A program made the position numbers and the translations under genes. Positions 24,801 to 37,149 of a DNA stretch of 64,000 nt are shown piece by piece. A model generated the notes under the pieces. That model did not search any database and had not been told where the DNA came from. It worked only from the letters and a program-made list of their open reading frames with translations. The DNA comes from Sanderia malayensis (Eukaryota > Cnidaria > Scyphozoa > Semaeostomeae > Pelagiidae), in assembly GCA_013076295.1 (NCBI GenBank), contig RQOL01000876.1:4030001-4094000 (forward strand), written 5' to 3'. Within the stretch, counting starts at the first letter, position 1. Each line of letters starts with the position of its first letter.

Positions 24801-27800
24801 GCTTCAATTCTGGTTGGTCCAACTTTCTTTGCAAAGGCGACAAAACCATCTATGATCATTTTTCTATGAGAAAAAACATGCCGAAAACATATAAGGCTGC
24901 AATCATAACTTGCTACAGGGCTACATCCATTAATTGCTACAAACAAAGCTATAAAGCTGCATCCACAACTTGCATTCCCCAAGAGTTCTGGTTCTTAAAA
25001 TCGTCTCTAATTACTTAAATATGGATGCCTTACTTCTTCAAGAGCATGAACAATTAGGTATCGTTGCATTTATAGGAAGTGACGTAAAACTGAATTGGAC
25101 TGAGATGGTTTACCTTTGTTCCTCGTCAGGGCGCTTAATCAAATTGAACAGCATATGCAGCAGTGCGTCTCGAACTTTCACGTCATCGTGAAGGCGTACA
25201 ATGCATAGGATTATTGGAATCAGTTCCTTAAATGCAAAAAACATCATCATAGCGCCTCGTTCACCATCTTAACAATCTGCAGCATAAAAAATGGCTGTGC
25301 AGAATAAGTTAAAATAGTAACTGTAGCTATGAGAGAGCTACTCCTACAAGAGGTCTGACTACCTTCGATACGAAATAGTTTCCACTCCATGAAGTGACTA
25401 CTTAGCTATGCACACTCAAACGTAACTATGCCCCCAAAATGAAACAGTATAATAAGACAAGGGTAAACCTCTCGCTTGTTTAACAAAACATTTGGAACAA
25501 CATTAGGCAGACATCTTGCAACAACTTGCAATGCATCCTCGCTGTCTGCAGAGTTGATTATCTGCAAATCAAAAAGCAGAGCAATAAACTAACAAAACAA
25601 TCGCACCAATCATAAACCACTTACGCTAATTAGACAGCCTCGTATTCGTTAATATCAAAATAGTCCAGTGCGTATGCTGGAAAGAACAATGAAACTGTTC
25701 TTTACCTCTTGGTTTAGTCTTGAGTCCGTTTTTCGCTGCACTAGGCCAAATAATGTTTGCAGGAAAGCCGCTGATATTTTCCTATTGCAAGAAAAAAATG
25801 TAAACTTCACTGCTTTGTTAACACCACTTAAGGGTATTAACAAAGCAATTGTATTTCTGAATAACATTACAAACGCACTAATGAATCTCTAAACCCTAAA
25901 TGCATACTCTATCCAGTTCGTACAGGCAGTCATTAGGCTACGAAACTGCGCTTGCTATAAGCAATTACCGATTAAACAAAATCCAAATTACACTTCATTG
26001 TGCAAAGTCACTATTTGGGTCTGGTCTATAATTTGACGATTCAATGCTGATTACAAACTTTACTACCTCATCTTTGTCTCCCTGGAAACATAACAAAAGA
26101 TGACAGATAGTTTTACCTTTTTGAGGAACATTTGACCTCCAGTAAGTGATCTGCTGCTTGCCGAGGTGCCTGAAAATAATTAATAAATCAATATACAATA
26201 CGAAGCAAATATTCATTTCCGTGACTCAATCTTCTCTGTCTGCAATCTGAATGCAATTAGAGTTCGAGAGAAAAAGAAGGCAGGCTATCTGATTAGGCAA
26301 CGTTTGTACTCGTCCTTAAATAGTCTGTCGGCGTAAAATAGTCGCCCTTGAATGTGATAAGGAGATTAAACATGTTCACCATACACCAAAATATCTTGGG
26401 ATAACGTTCTCAAAATTCCGACTCGTTGCTGCACATTCATCTCTTGTTATTCATATCTGCTTAATTAAGCTCGGCAATTTCAAAGCTGCCTTGCACAACA
26501 TTAGCGATCGTTCTTCTTTAATAATGGCATTTAAATCAAATTGGTGCATAAACAAAACTGAACATGATCATACTTGGTCATCTGCAAGATCATCTTCGCT
26601 CGTTGTATCGATGTTCAAGAAACTATCCTCCGATTGATTGTCGCCCTGGGCGTCTAGAGTATCGAGCTGACCCTCTACGGAGGCGCTGTCCTCTTGACTC
26701 AGTCCCTCTGAATCGGTTTTACCAAGTTGTTCGTCAGCTGGTGCATGCGGAGCATCATCAATTGTCCTCTGCGTAGCAGCATCATGCTCGTCTATGATAA
26801 TTACAGGAGTGTCCAAACGTTCTGGCTGTTTGACATCCTGGGTGGGAGAGACTGACACAGTCTCAGATACTATGTTGCTGGAATTAGCCGTTGTGCTTGA
26901 GGGTGACTCCGAAACATCCTGTCCATTCCGTTTGCTCTGCAAACTAAAAACATTTAAAAATTTACGTATATATTCAATTATGGGGAAATGTGGTTCATGC
27001 GTGCACAGAGTGCTCAAATCAACCAATGGCAGACGGGCATAATATATGCACAAAGACTTGATACACTGTTGTGACTCTATGGCTATATATCGAATTAGTT
27101 AGATATATCAAACACACTCTTTTCCAAATAAATTTGATATATATTAAATATAATATAAACAATCATATAGTTGAAATAGATATAAGGATAGCCAGCTATT
27201 AATTGAAGGTCTCATCAATTCTTACCCCGGGAATACGGGGTTTAAAATCGAGAAACAAATGTGTAATAACCCTATGCTGGGGGTGGGCCATCTGAGACAT
27301 TTCTCAACTCATCTCCACGACAAAAGTAGCCAGTAGTAGCAATAAAAAGAATCAGTAAAATAGCCACTTACCTTATGAGTTCATCTTGATAATTCGCATT
27401 CAGTTCTCCTAACCTGTCGACTTCTTCAGCAAGGCGTTTACAATCACTCTCCTGCAGAAGATTAATTCAATTATCATATGCAACATGTGAGGTATTTTCC
27501 TTTGCTGTCCAAGGAGATGGATACTGTATTTTCTCTAATAAACGCCCGGACGCTTATTCAATATTTTGAAAAATTTGAAAAATATTTTGCAAAATCATTT
27601 GAACAAAACAGTGAAAATGTAAGAACTATTTCACATCTTTTGATTTTAGGGTGGGCGCTTATTGGAGGGGGCGGTTAAAAGAGAGTGGGCGCTAATTAGA
27701 GGAAATACGGTACATCTCCAAATGCTACGATTGTATACAAACGCTCGGGGGAAAATTAACTTGGGACACGTCACCGACTGTTACGAAAAACTTCACGTTA

Positions 27801-30734
27801 CATTCTTACAAACGACTTTCAAACTCATGGAAACCAGGCTTCATACAATTGGTTGCAATAGAACAAAAACAGGCGTGGCGTGTAAGAACGTGCATTTTTC
27901 AGAGTTTAGCAAAACGGGTTCTTATTGCATTAGGCTCTTAATTAGTTTCCTAATTTCTGCACAATGAACAGTGTTATTGATTATGAGAAAATAGTATAAA
28001 ATTTAAATCAAAATTCGCTTTGTCTCGCTTAACAAATAAAAATCACTACCAGTAGACAATGATCAGATAATGTGAAATGAATGGCTAGTAGCCACAATGG
28101 AACCAAATAGATATTGATCCACTTGGAAGTATTGAATACAGGCAATTAAGGAAGGCTAATGCAAGTTAATACCTTTAGAATATGGAAAATCTGAAATAAC
28201 ATAGCTAAAAATAGTTGTCAAGATCCTACCAGATTATAAATTTGCTGTTTGAGTCGTTCAATCTCTTCTTTGTCAGCTTCGATTGGGCCAATGACATGCT
28301 TGCCGTAATCTCGAAACAAATGTAGCAAATTCGGGGGCCGTGAAATATTCACACCCACATCATCCCAGTCGTCCAAATCCTGCGTAAATGATGTTAAATA
28401 TCAGCTATTGACATTGATTAAGAGACTAGTTAAACACGGTTTAGTTTCTAATTGGCTTGGCTCTATAAGAGTCATCATCATCATCATCATCATCATCATC
28501 AAGCAAGCAGTTTCTTCATTCGTTCTGCCCCCCTCTGACAGGGGGGCAATATATATCAAGACAGCACTGTGCTAAAAAACACAAAGTCCCAAATAGAAAT
28601 GTTGAGGATAATCCAAGGAATTTGAGTTATTAGCACTTGGTATAAAAATAGCAAAGTTGACAAAGAAAGAATAAGCTTAAATAGATAATCAACTTACTCA
28701 AACAATAAAGGGTTTCAAAAAACCAATTAGACCTTAGGAAATGGCTTAATATCAGCATATTGAAATTCAGTTTGAAGTTCTTGGGCACTCCCTCCAACAT
28801 AATGGGCTGGTTTACCCTAATCAAAGTGCCAATCATACTCTCGTACTTACTCTCCATTCTGGCTTTCACCCCGGTCAAAATCTTCTTTTAGAAGGAAGAC
28901 AGTAATTGGTAGATGTAGATGGAGATATAATAACACTAATGATACTTTGCTCACGCAACTGGGGTAGACTTGGGGAATTCCCATGTGTAAGCATCAATCA
29001 AATGTCATCAAAAGTCAGATTACTGAATATTTACCTGATCTCCGACTTCCTCTCCAAATGTAACAGCAGTCAGACGGTATTCATTTTTCAGCAAATATTC
29101 ACTCGTTAAGAAATTCAATGCACGTGACTCGAATGGCTTTAGAGGTTCCTTGTTAAATAAAAAATGATGATAAGACCAATATGACTCATATAGTACATAA
29201 TAATTATCAATAATAACCATCATAAAGTGCAACAGGCCATGCTACAAGCATGTACGCAATATGAATTTGTTCATGCAGCCCGAGGGTTGCGGCAGCTGTA
29301 CAGCTGATGTGGGGCTGTGGCTCGAGTGGCCCAAAGAATGATATTCTCGAACAAATATCCCAGGTACTTAATTTACTGACAAGGACGACAGACAACTTTT
29401 AGTTTGTTGTTCTGATGGTTCATGGATTTAAGCCCGTAAAAGTTAACTCTCAAGGATACAAAGCCCAGTACCTTAGCCACCAGGCCACACAACTAATAGC
29501 AATAGATTAAAGAACTTACAATTAATTTACCTCATGATCCGAAGAGAGTGAAATTTCCTTTTCAGTGCTGGCTAATGATGCCTCATTTTCTGTAGAGTAA
29601 AACATTGCATATAACATACATTACAAGTTGGAATAGCTTGCTATATAACATATAACATATTATTCCAATGTAAACAAAACAAATATGTTAGCTACCTATG
29701 TCATGCAAATACTTAGCATCATATAATTAAAAAGAAATGAAGCTATACCTTTTGCATATTCAGTTATGTTCTCGCGGAGCTCTTTGATGGTTTCCTTTGC
29801 TCTTCTAAGCTCAAATTCCAACACTAAAATTGGTTCATACAACTCGTTATGCTTCAAGGAGTTTTTAGAATACATTTGCTAAACAGCCCTTTACTTTATC
29901 AAAAGATAAACTATTGTGATGAAAATCATCTCATGGCCAATGGCCAAGATCAATCTGAGGCTGTACTGTAATAGTGAATATAGAAATTTCATAACTATCA
30001 AACTGAAGAAAAGAGATGTCAAACAATCACTTCCCCACGATTCACGTCACACCACTTTTAGATATTTAGACTATACGTAAAGCTGCCAACATATTCACAC
30101 CTCAATTTTTGTGGCCCTGTCCCTAGATTTATATGCTCTGACAGACACCCCAAGTGCTCTACTCTGCATTCATGACTAACCTGCAACTTTTTCATCTGTC
30201 TCTCTTCCTGCATCATCTGAATATCTTGAAAAATCATCAATTGAATCCAATGTTAAATTGCTTGCTGATCTCCCTGCAAAAAATAAAGCCAATGCAGCAT
30301 TACAAACGATGCATTCAAATGCATCGTAGGTAATGCTGCTGCTGCATCCACATATTAACATGTGAACCATAATCCTACCAGGGAATAAACAACTATTGCC
30401 AGGATATATACTTACTGATTCCACCGATAATGGCAGGCTCAAATCTAGTGTGAAGCTCGAAATTTCCAGGGTTTGAAAAAAAGTCTCTTAGCACAGGCAG
30501 TTCACGCCCTCTTTCGCAAAGTTCTGCATGTATCTCGAGTGCAGAAAGCAAGAGCTTCCACTGCAAAAGCTTCTTGGCAATATCATTAATTTCAGCATCA
30601 GTTGGCTGGTCAGAATGTTCTAAAATCTGCTCCTTAGATTGGACAGGACCCGTACTTATGGAAGCCTGCTCCATTTCTGCTTTTCCGGGTCTAATATCCA
30701 TGCTTTGAGAGCTTAACAACCAACCAGCCTCCAT
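18847..30734 (-). CDS. RELCH: RELCH (LisH, coiled-coil and HEAT-repeat protein)
   Basis: In vertebrates RELCH binds Rab11 and OSBP and tethers recycling endosomes to the trans-Golgi for cholesterol transfer. I trace 32 exons with ends at 30734-30416, 30273-30181, 29823-29749, 29589-29531, 29148-29035, 28379-28230, 27451-27372, 26943-26574, 26169-26117, 26081-26067, 25781-25706, 25561-25469, 25226-25114, 24863-24773, 24528-24457, 24218-24078, 23653-23483, 23351-23210, 23043-22999, 22822-22666, 22333-22243, 22109-22073, 21963-21875, 21757-21651, 21510-21360, 21312-21230, 21027-20964, 20845-20707, 20623-20456, 20107-20048, 19637-19579, 18982-18847: about 1203 residues, like vertebrate RELCH. Anchors: GRELPVLRDFFSNPGNFE, the LisH segment ALNFLTSEYLLKNEYRLT (residues about 183-220), DDWDDVGVNI, VGPTRIEAELLPQCWEQ, HKYPERRLLVAETCG, LCRTFGREFT. 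The start at 30734 has the stronger context; an in-frame ATG at 30785 is possible. Exons at 20623 and 20107 join one base out of frame. Confidence 0.93.
19719..19815. repeat. Fragment of an ACGCCCC-type repeat in a RELCH intron
   Basis: Contains repeated AAACGCCCC/AGACGCCCCCT units and ends in a TACCGTAT-like terminus, as in the elements at 27522 and 36600. It is a partial copy. Confidence 0.45.
20233..20333. mobile_element. Short foldback element in a RELCH intron
   Basis: 35-bp imperfect inverted arms (20234-20268 and 20298-20332) contain the core CCTGTGCCTCGCTCGT and its complement. One arm recurs with a small deletion at 58692-58725 in another gene gap, so this is a dispersed repeat and not a chance palindrome. 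Confidence 0.6.
27522..27712. mobile_element. Non-autonomous TIR element in a RELCH intron
   Basis: The ends TACTGTATTTTCTCTAATAA... and ...TTAGAGGAAATACGGTA are inverted copies, flanking GCGCTTATT/CGCCC motifs and an AT-rich core. About 190 bp, no coding capacity. Confidence 0.6.
28473..28503. repeat. ATC microsatellite
   Basis: Near-perfect ATC repeat in a RELCH intron. Confidence 0.85.
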
Positions 30735-31088
30735 CTTTAAGATTAGTCCGTATAAATTATGTGAGTATGAGTCAAAATCGATCATCAAAATCAGATCCAA
30801 ATCGAGGCCACTTTGTTGACTTTCGAAGAGATTGAATTGAATCCCGAAGAAAAAAAATGACTGAGAAAACTCCCAATTTTCATATACATCTTCTTCAATA
30901 ATTAATCAAAATATTTTATTTTACTCTACATCATCCTAATCTGCTTCTTATACTCTAATGATATCTAAAAATAGATCACCGATATCCTAAGCTATTCTCC
31001 AATGCTATATAGCTTTATATTCTCAATGTTTGCAAAATGATCACAACGAACCAAAAGACTCGAAGCAAAAGCAATAACGTCAATCTTT

Positions 31089-32201
31089 CTAGCTAATATT
31101 TGGCAATCCATTTGAGATCACACAATCATTATTACATGTTACAGGAGAAACAGTTTCATAATTGTTATGACCAAAGTAGCTCACTGCAGTATAATACCCG
31201 GAAGCCATGAACTTGCAAACTGAGTCCCACATTCCATACATGACGTCATCTTCTGAATGAATGTGAACATTGCGCTTGAACTTGTGTCTTAAAAGTGAGA
31301 GGAAATCTTCTATGTCACGTCTTTTGCGCCTTTTGGTGCTTTGGCATAGGTCTACCATGTCGTTATAAAAGCCGTCGTCGCACTGTGCCCTTGTCCAGCC
31401 GTGCATTGCTCCCTAAAAAGCATTACATGTATTGAATCAATGGCGTAGACGCAGGGGGCCTATGGGGCACGTGCCCCTCCCCCACTGTTTCCAGAAAATT
31501 TGAGTGTGCCCCTTAAAAAATGGCCAGTTTCAACTCTACCCAACTCTACTTTCTACTAATTTCTACTTTCTATAACCATGACACATGACAATGACCATGA
31601 CAGTTGATTGTGATGGACTCATACCTGAAAACAATGCAAACGAAATTTCGACGACACGAAATGTAAACATGACGTGTCGACCAGATAAATCCCTAAGTTA
31701 AGCTTTTTTATTTTCTAATGCACACCTTAAAGTGGCTTACGTGATGGTGTGATAAAGGACTGCCGCCTCGTAGTGATTTGCTGTGACACGGATCAAGGCA
31801 GGCAAAAACACAGCAAGGAATTTGAAGAGAATTCGTGCCTCTCCACCCATGGGGTCTTTGAGCATCTGCAGCAGGAGTCGGAATGTAATCAAATCCAGGT
31901 CGCATTGAAGAGGATTAAGAGAGACTGGAATCTCACGCCATTTTTTTAAAAGCTAATTGCGAGGAGAACAAATAATAGATCAAGGCCAGAGAGGGCAATA
32001 AGGAAAAAAGGAGGAATACCAAAATGTACTCACACACGTGTAGCATACATCATGCCTCTGGCAAGCTGAATGGAATACTGTTTTGTATGGAAAAGAACTG
32101 TTCAAAGGAACGCTGCAGCCATTGGTCATCGAGTCAACGCAGCATGTGACTTCCAAGACCAGCCCCAAAGCGAGGCAGGCGCCAAGAACAAAACGAATCA
32201 T
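31089..32201 (-). CDS. Secreted phospholipase A2, conodipine-like
   Basis: Two exons (32201-32034 and 31412-31089) join in phase 0 to 163 residues. Residues 1-20 are a signal peptide. The catalytic motif CQRHDVCYTC carries the His-Asp pair of the PLA2 fold; the splice joins it to GAMHGWTRAQCDDGFYNDM, the matching second half. The likely reaction is hydrolysis of the sn-2 ester of phospholipids outside the cell. A multibasic site, KRRKRR, lies directly after the catalytic half, so furin-type cleavage into two disulfide-linked chains is plausible, as in conodipine of cone snails. Such proteins also occur in non-venomous animals, so a digestive or defensive role is equally possible. A TATA box (minus strand, about 32251-32258) lies some 55 bp before the ATG. 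Confidence 0.88.
31442..31530. repeat. Possible interspersed repeat fragment in the PLA2 intron
   Basis: GC-rich GGCGTAGACGCAGGGGG...GTGCCCCTCCCCCAC sequence, compositionally unlike its surroundings and partly self-complementary. Transposon debris is likely; the family is not identified. Confidence 0.3.
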
Positions 32202-32261
32202 CTTGAGGACGATGCTATCTGATAAATCAAAGAATTTATTAATGAACCAATATATACAGGC

Positions 32262-33763
32262 ATCTTAATATAGTTGTGGTAATAGAAGTAGAAGCGTATT
32301 CCCTGTTCATGCTCAAAAAATCTGATTATCGTTTTGACTCGCGGCCAGGCCACCTTTCTTAATTTCAATAGCATCACAATGACGCAATATCAAATTGGCA
32401 TTGATATGAGAGTAATGTACTTACCTCTAATAACGACACCTTGAAAATCAATTGTGAGTTACCTTTGAAATGAATCTGATTGAGCCAAGTCTGACATGAT
32501 TTTGGCAAGCATTTCATCCGTTTTATACCTATGCTTTTTCTCTTTTTTGGCAATTTCAAGTGTGTGCATAAGGGAGGTGGCCAACGCACATCAGCTCCTA
32601 GAATAGAACCTTTAGCTCATTGGTCAAAAAAGCGAGGGGTTTCAAATAACATCAAATAAAATCATCAAATTTGAAGCATAATGAATTACCAAGATTGATA
32701 AAGCAAATGGTTGAAATTAAGCTTCAAGAACCTTAATCAAGTTTGTTTGTTCAGAGTATTGCCCACGGAAAACATGGACATGCATATGTGTACACATTAG
32801 TAACTGTTTGATAACATTCATTCATTCGCCAAATGGTCATTCATTAGTGGGTTACTTGGTTTACCATTAGGCCAAGCTGGATACCTTTTATGAGAAAAAG
32901 TCAAATTGATAAGATTCGAATGAAAATAACCGCACTGAAGAAATTTGAAAGTGACAAGATGAGAAAATTTTATTTATGACAGCGTGTTCTTTAAGCATTT
33001 CTTTCTACAACTAAATACATTACACTTGTTTAATAAACTAAACCTATTGCGCGTGGTGCAGTAAATACATGCATTAAATAAATAAATTTGCATGCCATCC
33101 AGGTTACCTATGGTGTGCATTACAAGCTACAAAACCCAAGCAATCGTGACTTCTACGTCAACTATCTTTAAATGAAAATAACATTAAATAAAAAGCATCA
33201 ACCCATAAAAAACAACTAACATAAAATAACTGAAATAACTCGATAAAGTAAAAGTTGAAAAATCCATGTTGTTCATTGATAAACGTTTTAGCAATAATTA
33301 TATATCAGAAACAATGAAGTAAAAAGTTATTTACTTGTTCATTAGATCGTCATAAGCTAACAACAAATCAATAAAGATATGGGGAAAACAATAAAAATAT
33401 ATAGTTAAAGCTAAAACTACTATAAACAAATTAACTGTGTCTAAACTATTGACATAAAAGTAAATGCAAAGAAGTAAATTCTAGAAATCCCTTAGTCAAA
33501 AAATAAAGTTTACCTTTTCTGCAAGTGATCTCAATCAGAAGAACATTATATATACATACTTTCCCTTTTATAAGGGTACTGTTTGTGAAAATACTGAAGC
33601 TCAAAATTCCCAGAAAACCATGAAAAATTCAGCAAAAATTGGAAAACCAGCTCGCAAAAATCAAAGCATATTCTTATAAAAAGTTGTATTAGAAGCTCCA
33701 GCCAAGCAAAATATCAATGCAACAAGATTGTAAGCATGTTATCAACAACAACGTTTTTCTGTG
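32262..33763. other. Upstream of PLA2 and 3' flank of the deiodinase
   Basis: No coding exon seen. On the minus strand this is the 3'UTR side of the deiodinase gene and should contain its SECIS element; a candidate poly(A) signal (AATAAA, minus strand) lies near 32970. I did not find a convincing SECIS by eye. Confidence 0.45.
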
Positions 33764-35521
33764 TTATAGCAGCTTATTGTTGTTATTATCATTATTATTA
33801 TTGAGATTATCAGTATACTGGACAAGGCAGTGCTGCATTTCCTCAAGGTCATATGCAAAAGGTCCTATTCCACCAGCATAGACGACCTGGTTGTTGAGCA
33901 AGATATACAATCGCTCTGGAAGTGCCCCAAACGCTTTACTGACGTTATTGTTCATCAGATCGGCATAAACTGGTATGTGCTGGTATTTTGTGGCAATATA
34001 CCTGGCTGCTTCGACTCTCTCTTCCAGTCTACTTTGCTGTTTCATCGAGAATTGCGCGTTCTGGTTGAGGAAAGAAAGCACAATTAAACCTCGAAGCGAA
34101 ATATGGGGCCATAGAATCGGTAGTTTTCGTGCATTCACTCACGTAATACACACAGCACGTCTTCAATGCATATACTGTGTAATTGATGTAAATATAGTCA
34201 TAAGAAGAAACTAGTGTTCTTTATATGACAATTATGTAAGGTCAGTCTTAGAAACACCAAAACAACACATAACCGTGTGCTGATTTCCTCTTCTCTCACA
34301 CCCTTCAAGCATTACAGAGCCCAGGGAAGGAAACGTTAGGAGGCTATGAACTTCAAATAGCCATTCGCCGTGAAAAACGTTGCGAAAAGTTTACGGAAAA
34401 ATAATCACGATGTCTTCAGTATATTTCCCCGATTGATCATATTAGAACGGTCATTTACAAAGAGATCACTGGGAGAAAACAAAGTAAATCAAAACACGTA
34501 AGCTAGGTAATCCTTTGACATTAAAAATTCCAACGGACAAGCAAAAAAAATGAGTGTCCTCGAACAATCCTGCGGGTCTTTATTCTCGAAAGCAAAATTT
34601 GTAATTGGATTTTTATTCAATATTAAGTTTTATGAAAGCTATGCCATGAAGTCAATCAATAAAACTATTGGTTTTAGCTTGCTGCTATTTACAATGCATT
34701 CACGACACAACTTTTGATGTGTTGATACTTGGGCTCAATACCCTTACAAATGATTGCCAGGATGGGGACTTAACTCGGGGTGGGGGCTTATTTCAGGACT
34801 TAGAATGTCCAGGTTGATTGATTCACTGCTCGGGTGACAACGCCACTCAATTGTTAGTCCGTAGAAAGCACAATAGAAAAAAGGTATTTTTAAGAATAAG
34901 CAAAGAATGATCATTTGTTTTCTTTACCTTAAAACACCATTCATCTACGGGATGAGCTTCCTCGACGTAAACAACAACAAAATCGGCAATGTCGGAAAAC
35001 TCAGCAACAATTTTGCTGAATTCTTCCATCTTTGCCATAAACGGAGGTCAAGAGCAGCTTCCAAAGTTCAAAACCAGAGGGACATTTCTTTTTCCAAGCT
35101 CTGCCAGATCGACAATTCTCCCTTCACGATCAGCATTGACGGAGATATCCTCGACTTCACATTGATTTCCATTGACATCTGTTTGTGGCAGTTTCGACGG
35201 ACGTTGCGCGCTTTCATTTGGCTCGGGGAAGACGGAAGACAATTTCAGGTTCCCTTCTTTTAGGGAGCTGCCCTTTTGCATCGAAATAAACGCTTCTCTC
35301 CACAGCATTTTCAGGACACACTTGTACATTTCCATGCCACACATACTGCTTTCAAAGTCTTCTTTGGGAATTGTGGATAGATTCTCCATGAATTTGACGA
35401 TGTAATCAGTGAACATATCCAGCTTGAAAACAAGCAGTGACTTGACAATGCTGAAGCCAACTGCCACTACAAGTGCCATGGCAGCAAACCTGAGAATCTT
35501 GAGAGCCGTTAGCAAACTCAT
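33764..35521 (-). CDS. Iodothyronine-deiodinase-like selenoprotein
   Basis: Two exons (35521-34928 and 34060-33764) give 296 residues if the in-frame TGA at 35050-35048 is read as selenocysteine (position 158). Evidence for readthrough: the motif is NFGSCS-U-PPF, the deiodinase active site, and the same frame continues as EFSDIADFVVVYVEEAHPVDEW and, after the intron, GALPERLYILLNN and GGIGPFAYDLEEMQ, all family-conserved. The N-terminus (residues about 5-35) is one hydrophobic anchor followed by a linker. The family removes iodine from thyroid hormones or related iodotyrosines in a thioredoxin fold at the membrane; the substrate in a non-bilaterian is unknown. The C-terminus ends in an Asn-rich tract derived from a microsatellite. 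A TATA box lies at 35640-35646. Conventional gene callers would truncate it at the TGA. Confidence 0.92.
34551..34808. mobile_element. Diverged copy of the 'CCTCGAATAAGC' TIR family, in the deiodinase intron
   Basis: The interior (CTTGGGCTCAATA, AAATGATTGCCAGGATGGGG) aligns with elements at 39727 and 55131; both termini have decayed. It is an old copy lying within the only intron of the gene. Confidence 0.65.
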
Positions 35522-35639
35522 CGTGACGAGAGTTGGAACGAAAGGCGAAAAATGAACTGGTCTTTCGTGGCGTACTCCTCCCACCTGAGCGGATTACCAG
35601 AAATGATCGGTGTGGCCTTCTTGGTCACTAAACCCGACC

Positions 35640-35646
35640 CTTTATA
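35640..35646 (-). promoter_or_regulatory. TATA box of the deiodinase gene
   Basis: TATAAAG on the minus strand, 119 bp upstream of the start codon at 35521; a start site near 35612 would be expected. Confidence 0.45.
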
Positions 35647-36599
35647 ACCTCTGCGCACGTAATTGCATTAGCCGTGTGTGACGAACCCAAAAGGCAATAA
35701 CAGAATGCTTGACGAGGTCCACAACACATCAAATTTTGCAAAAACAGTCAATACTCTTCCATGCCGGCTTAGGAATCCACCCAGGCTGAATTTCTGCAAT
35801 TTTTAAAGTCTAAAGTTAGTGATTTGGAATTTCGTGCAAAGTAGTACTGAAAGGACAAAGAAATACGCTGAGTAATGAATAGTAATATGTATTCCTTGTT
35901 TTCAAGTGACGTGCTTTGTTGATGGCTCATCATAATAGCATTTCGAAATAATAGCATCTTTGAATAGCGACAGAAAATTATTCAACACACAAGCGGGCCA
36001 CCTTACACGTCCTTTAAACGGGGAAACATAATAATTAGTACGCGATGTAATAGATGAATGTTATGTTTGGTATTCAAGATCTTATTAAAGTCTCCAAGTC
36101 ACTTATTGTTCTCATATTCCAGCACACACGAAAAGTAGCAATGAATGGTTGTTCAAAGGGAACCATCAACAATCTCGCCCTAAATTTCGGTTTACCCTTT
36201 TGAAATATACTAATGCCTCATCAAGGTATAACATTTTCTATTGCCCAATGTTGATATTGTTCCGTACTATCCATTTCGTGGAACTCTTGATGCTAACAAC
36301 TTCCTAGGCATGTGCATCATATATCCCAAGCAGGGATTACCTACTCCAAATAATGAGTGACCCTTTGATTAGTTTAAAAATTTTCTTATTATAATTATTT
36401 ATATAATAATTCTTAAAAGACTTTGTTAGTAGAAAGAAAGGATATTTTTATCCCCTTAGAGTCGTTGACAATCTAGTTATTGTGAGTGCAATACAAATAG
36501 TATTGTTGTAGTATATAGTATTGTGGTACTTCGAGTACTATACACGATGTTGATATTATTCATTTTGCAGCAAAGTTCATTTTTCTATTCAATCAAGAT

Positions 36600-36885
36600 T
36601 ACCGTAAATCCTCGAATAAGCACCCCCTCGAATAAGTGCCCCCTTCAATAAGCGTCCACTCTATCAGCAAATTATTCAATAAGCGCCCCCCTCGAATAAG
36701 CGCCCACCCTCAAATAAGGGCCCACTACATCCATTTTAAGAAACGAGTCCTTTTTTGAAATTTTAGCCAAAACTTATTACTTATTTGTTCTTGCTTGAAT
36801 TGCTTCGAAATGCAAAAAGTCAAATAAGCGCCCCCTTAAATAAGCGCACCCCTTTGAGGCTCAAAAATTGAATAAGCGCCCGGGC
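36600..36885. repeat. Repeat with multiple AATAAGCGCCC units
   Basis: Begins TACCGTAAATCCTCGAATAAGC like the family at 39727 and 55131, but the body consists of about ten spaced copies of AATAAGCGCCCC. It is a related or composite element. Confidence 0.6.
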
Positions 36886-36997
36886 ATATGTGATTTCAGC
36901 TCAAGTAACATGTGATCTAATGCATAGCTTACAATGCATAATGTAAGCAATTGCATAGTGAGTAAAGATAACATCTTGGATATATTGGAACCATGAG

Positions 36998-37149
36998 CGG
37001 TCTGGCCCGGGTGGCGAAGTGGCGATCGCCACCCGGGCCTTATGATTTTTAACGTAAACTAAAACTACGGGCCCTTTTCGAAGACTTGGGCCACTCTAAA
37101 CCGGGACCCTTTGGTTTGCCAACCACCCTGCAATTGTGATGCCAGACCG
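36998..37149. mobile_element. Possible small TIR element with a GC-rich hairpin
   Basis: 9-bp termini CGGTCTGGC/GCCAGACCG enclose a 14-bp perfect stem (GGCCCGGGTGGCGA at 37004-37017, complement at 37026-37039) around an 8-nt loop. The high GC content stands out from the flanks. No clear target duplication. Confidence 0.45.

Noticed and set aside
28630..28878. 82-codon minus-strand frame between RELCH exons
   Set aside because: It lies in an intron; exons on both sides join in phase 0 without it.
33303..33343. Possible SECIS element (minus strand, ATGA and TGA about 30 nt apart)
   Set aside because: The only stable pairing uses bases of the ATGA quartet itself and leaves a five-base loop without an unpaired AA, so it does not fit the SECIS form.
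36600..36885. Regularly spaced AATAAGCGCCC units as a CRISPR-like array
   Set aside because: Spacing is irregular, units form terminal-repeat families shared with other transposons in the window, and the genome is animal.
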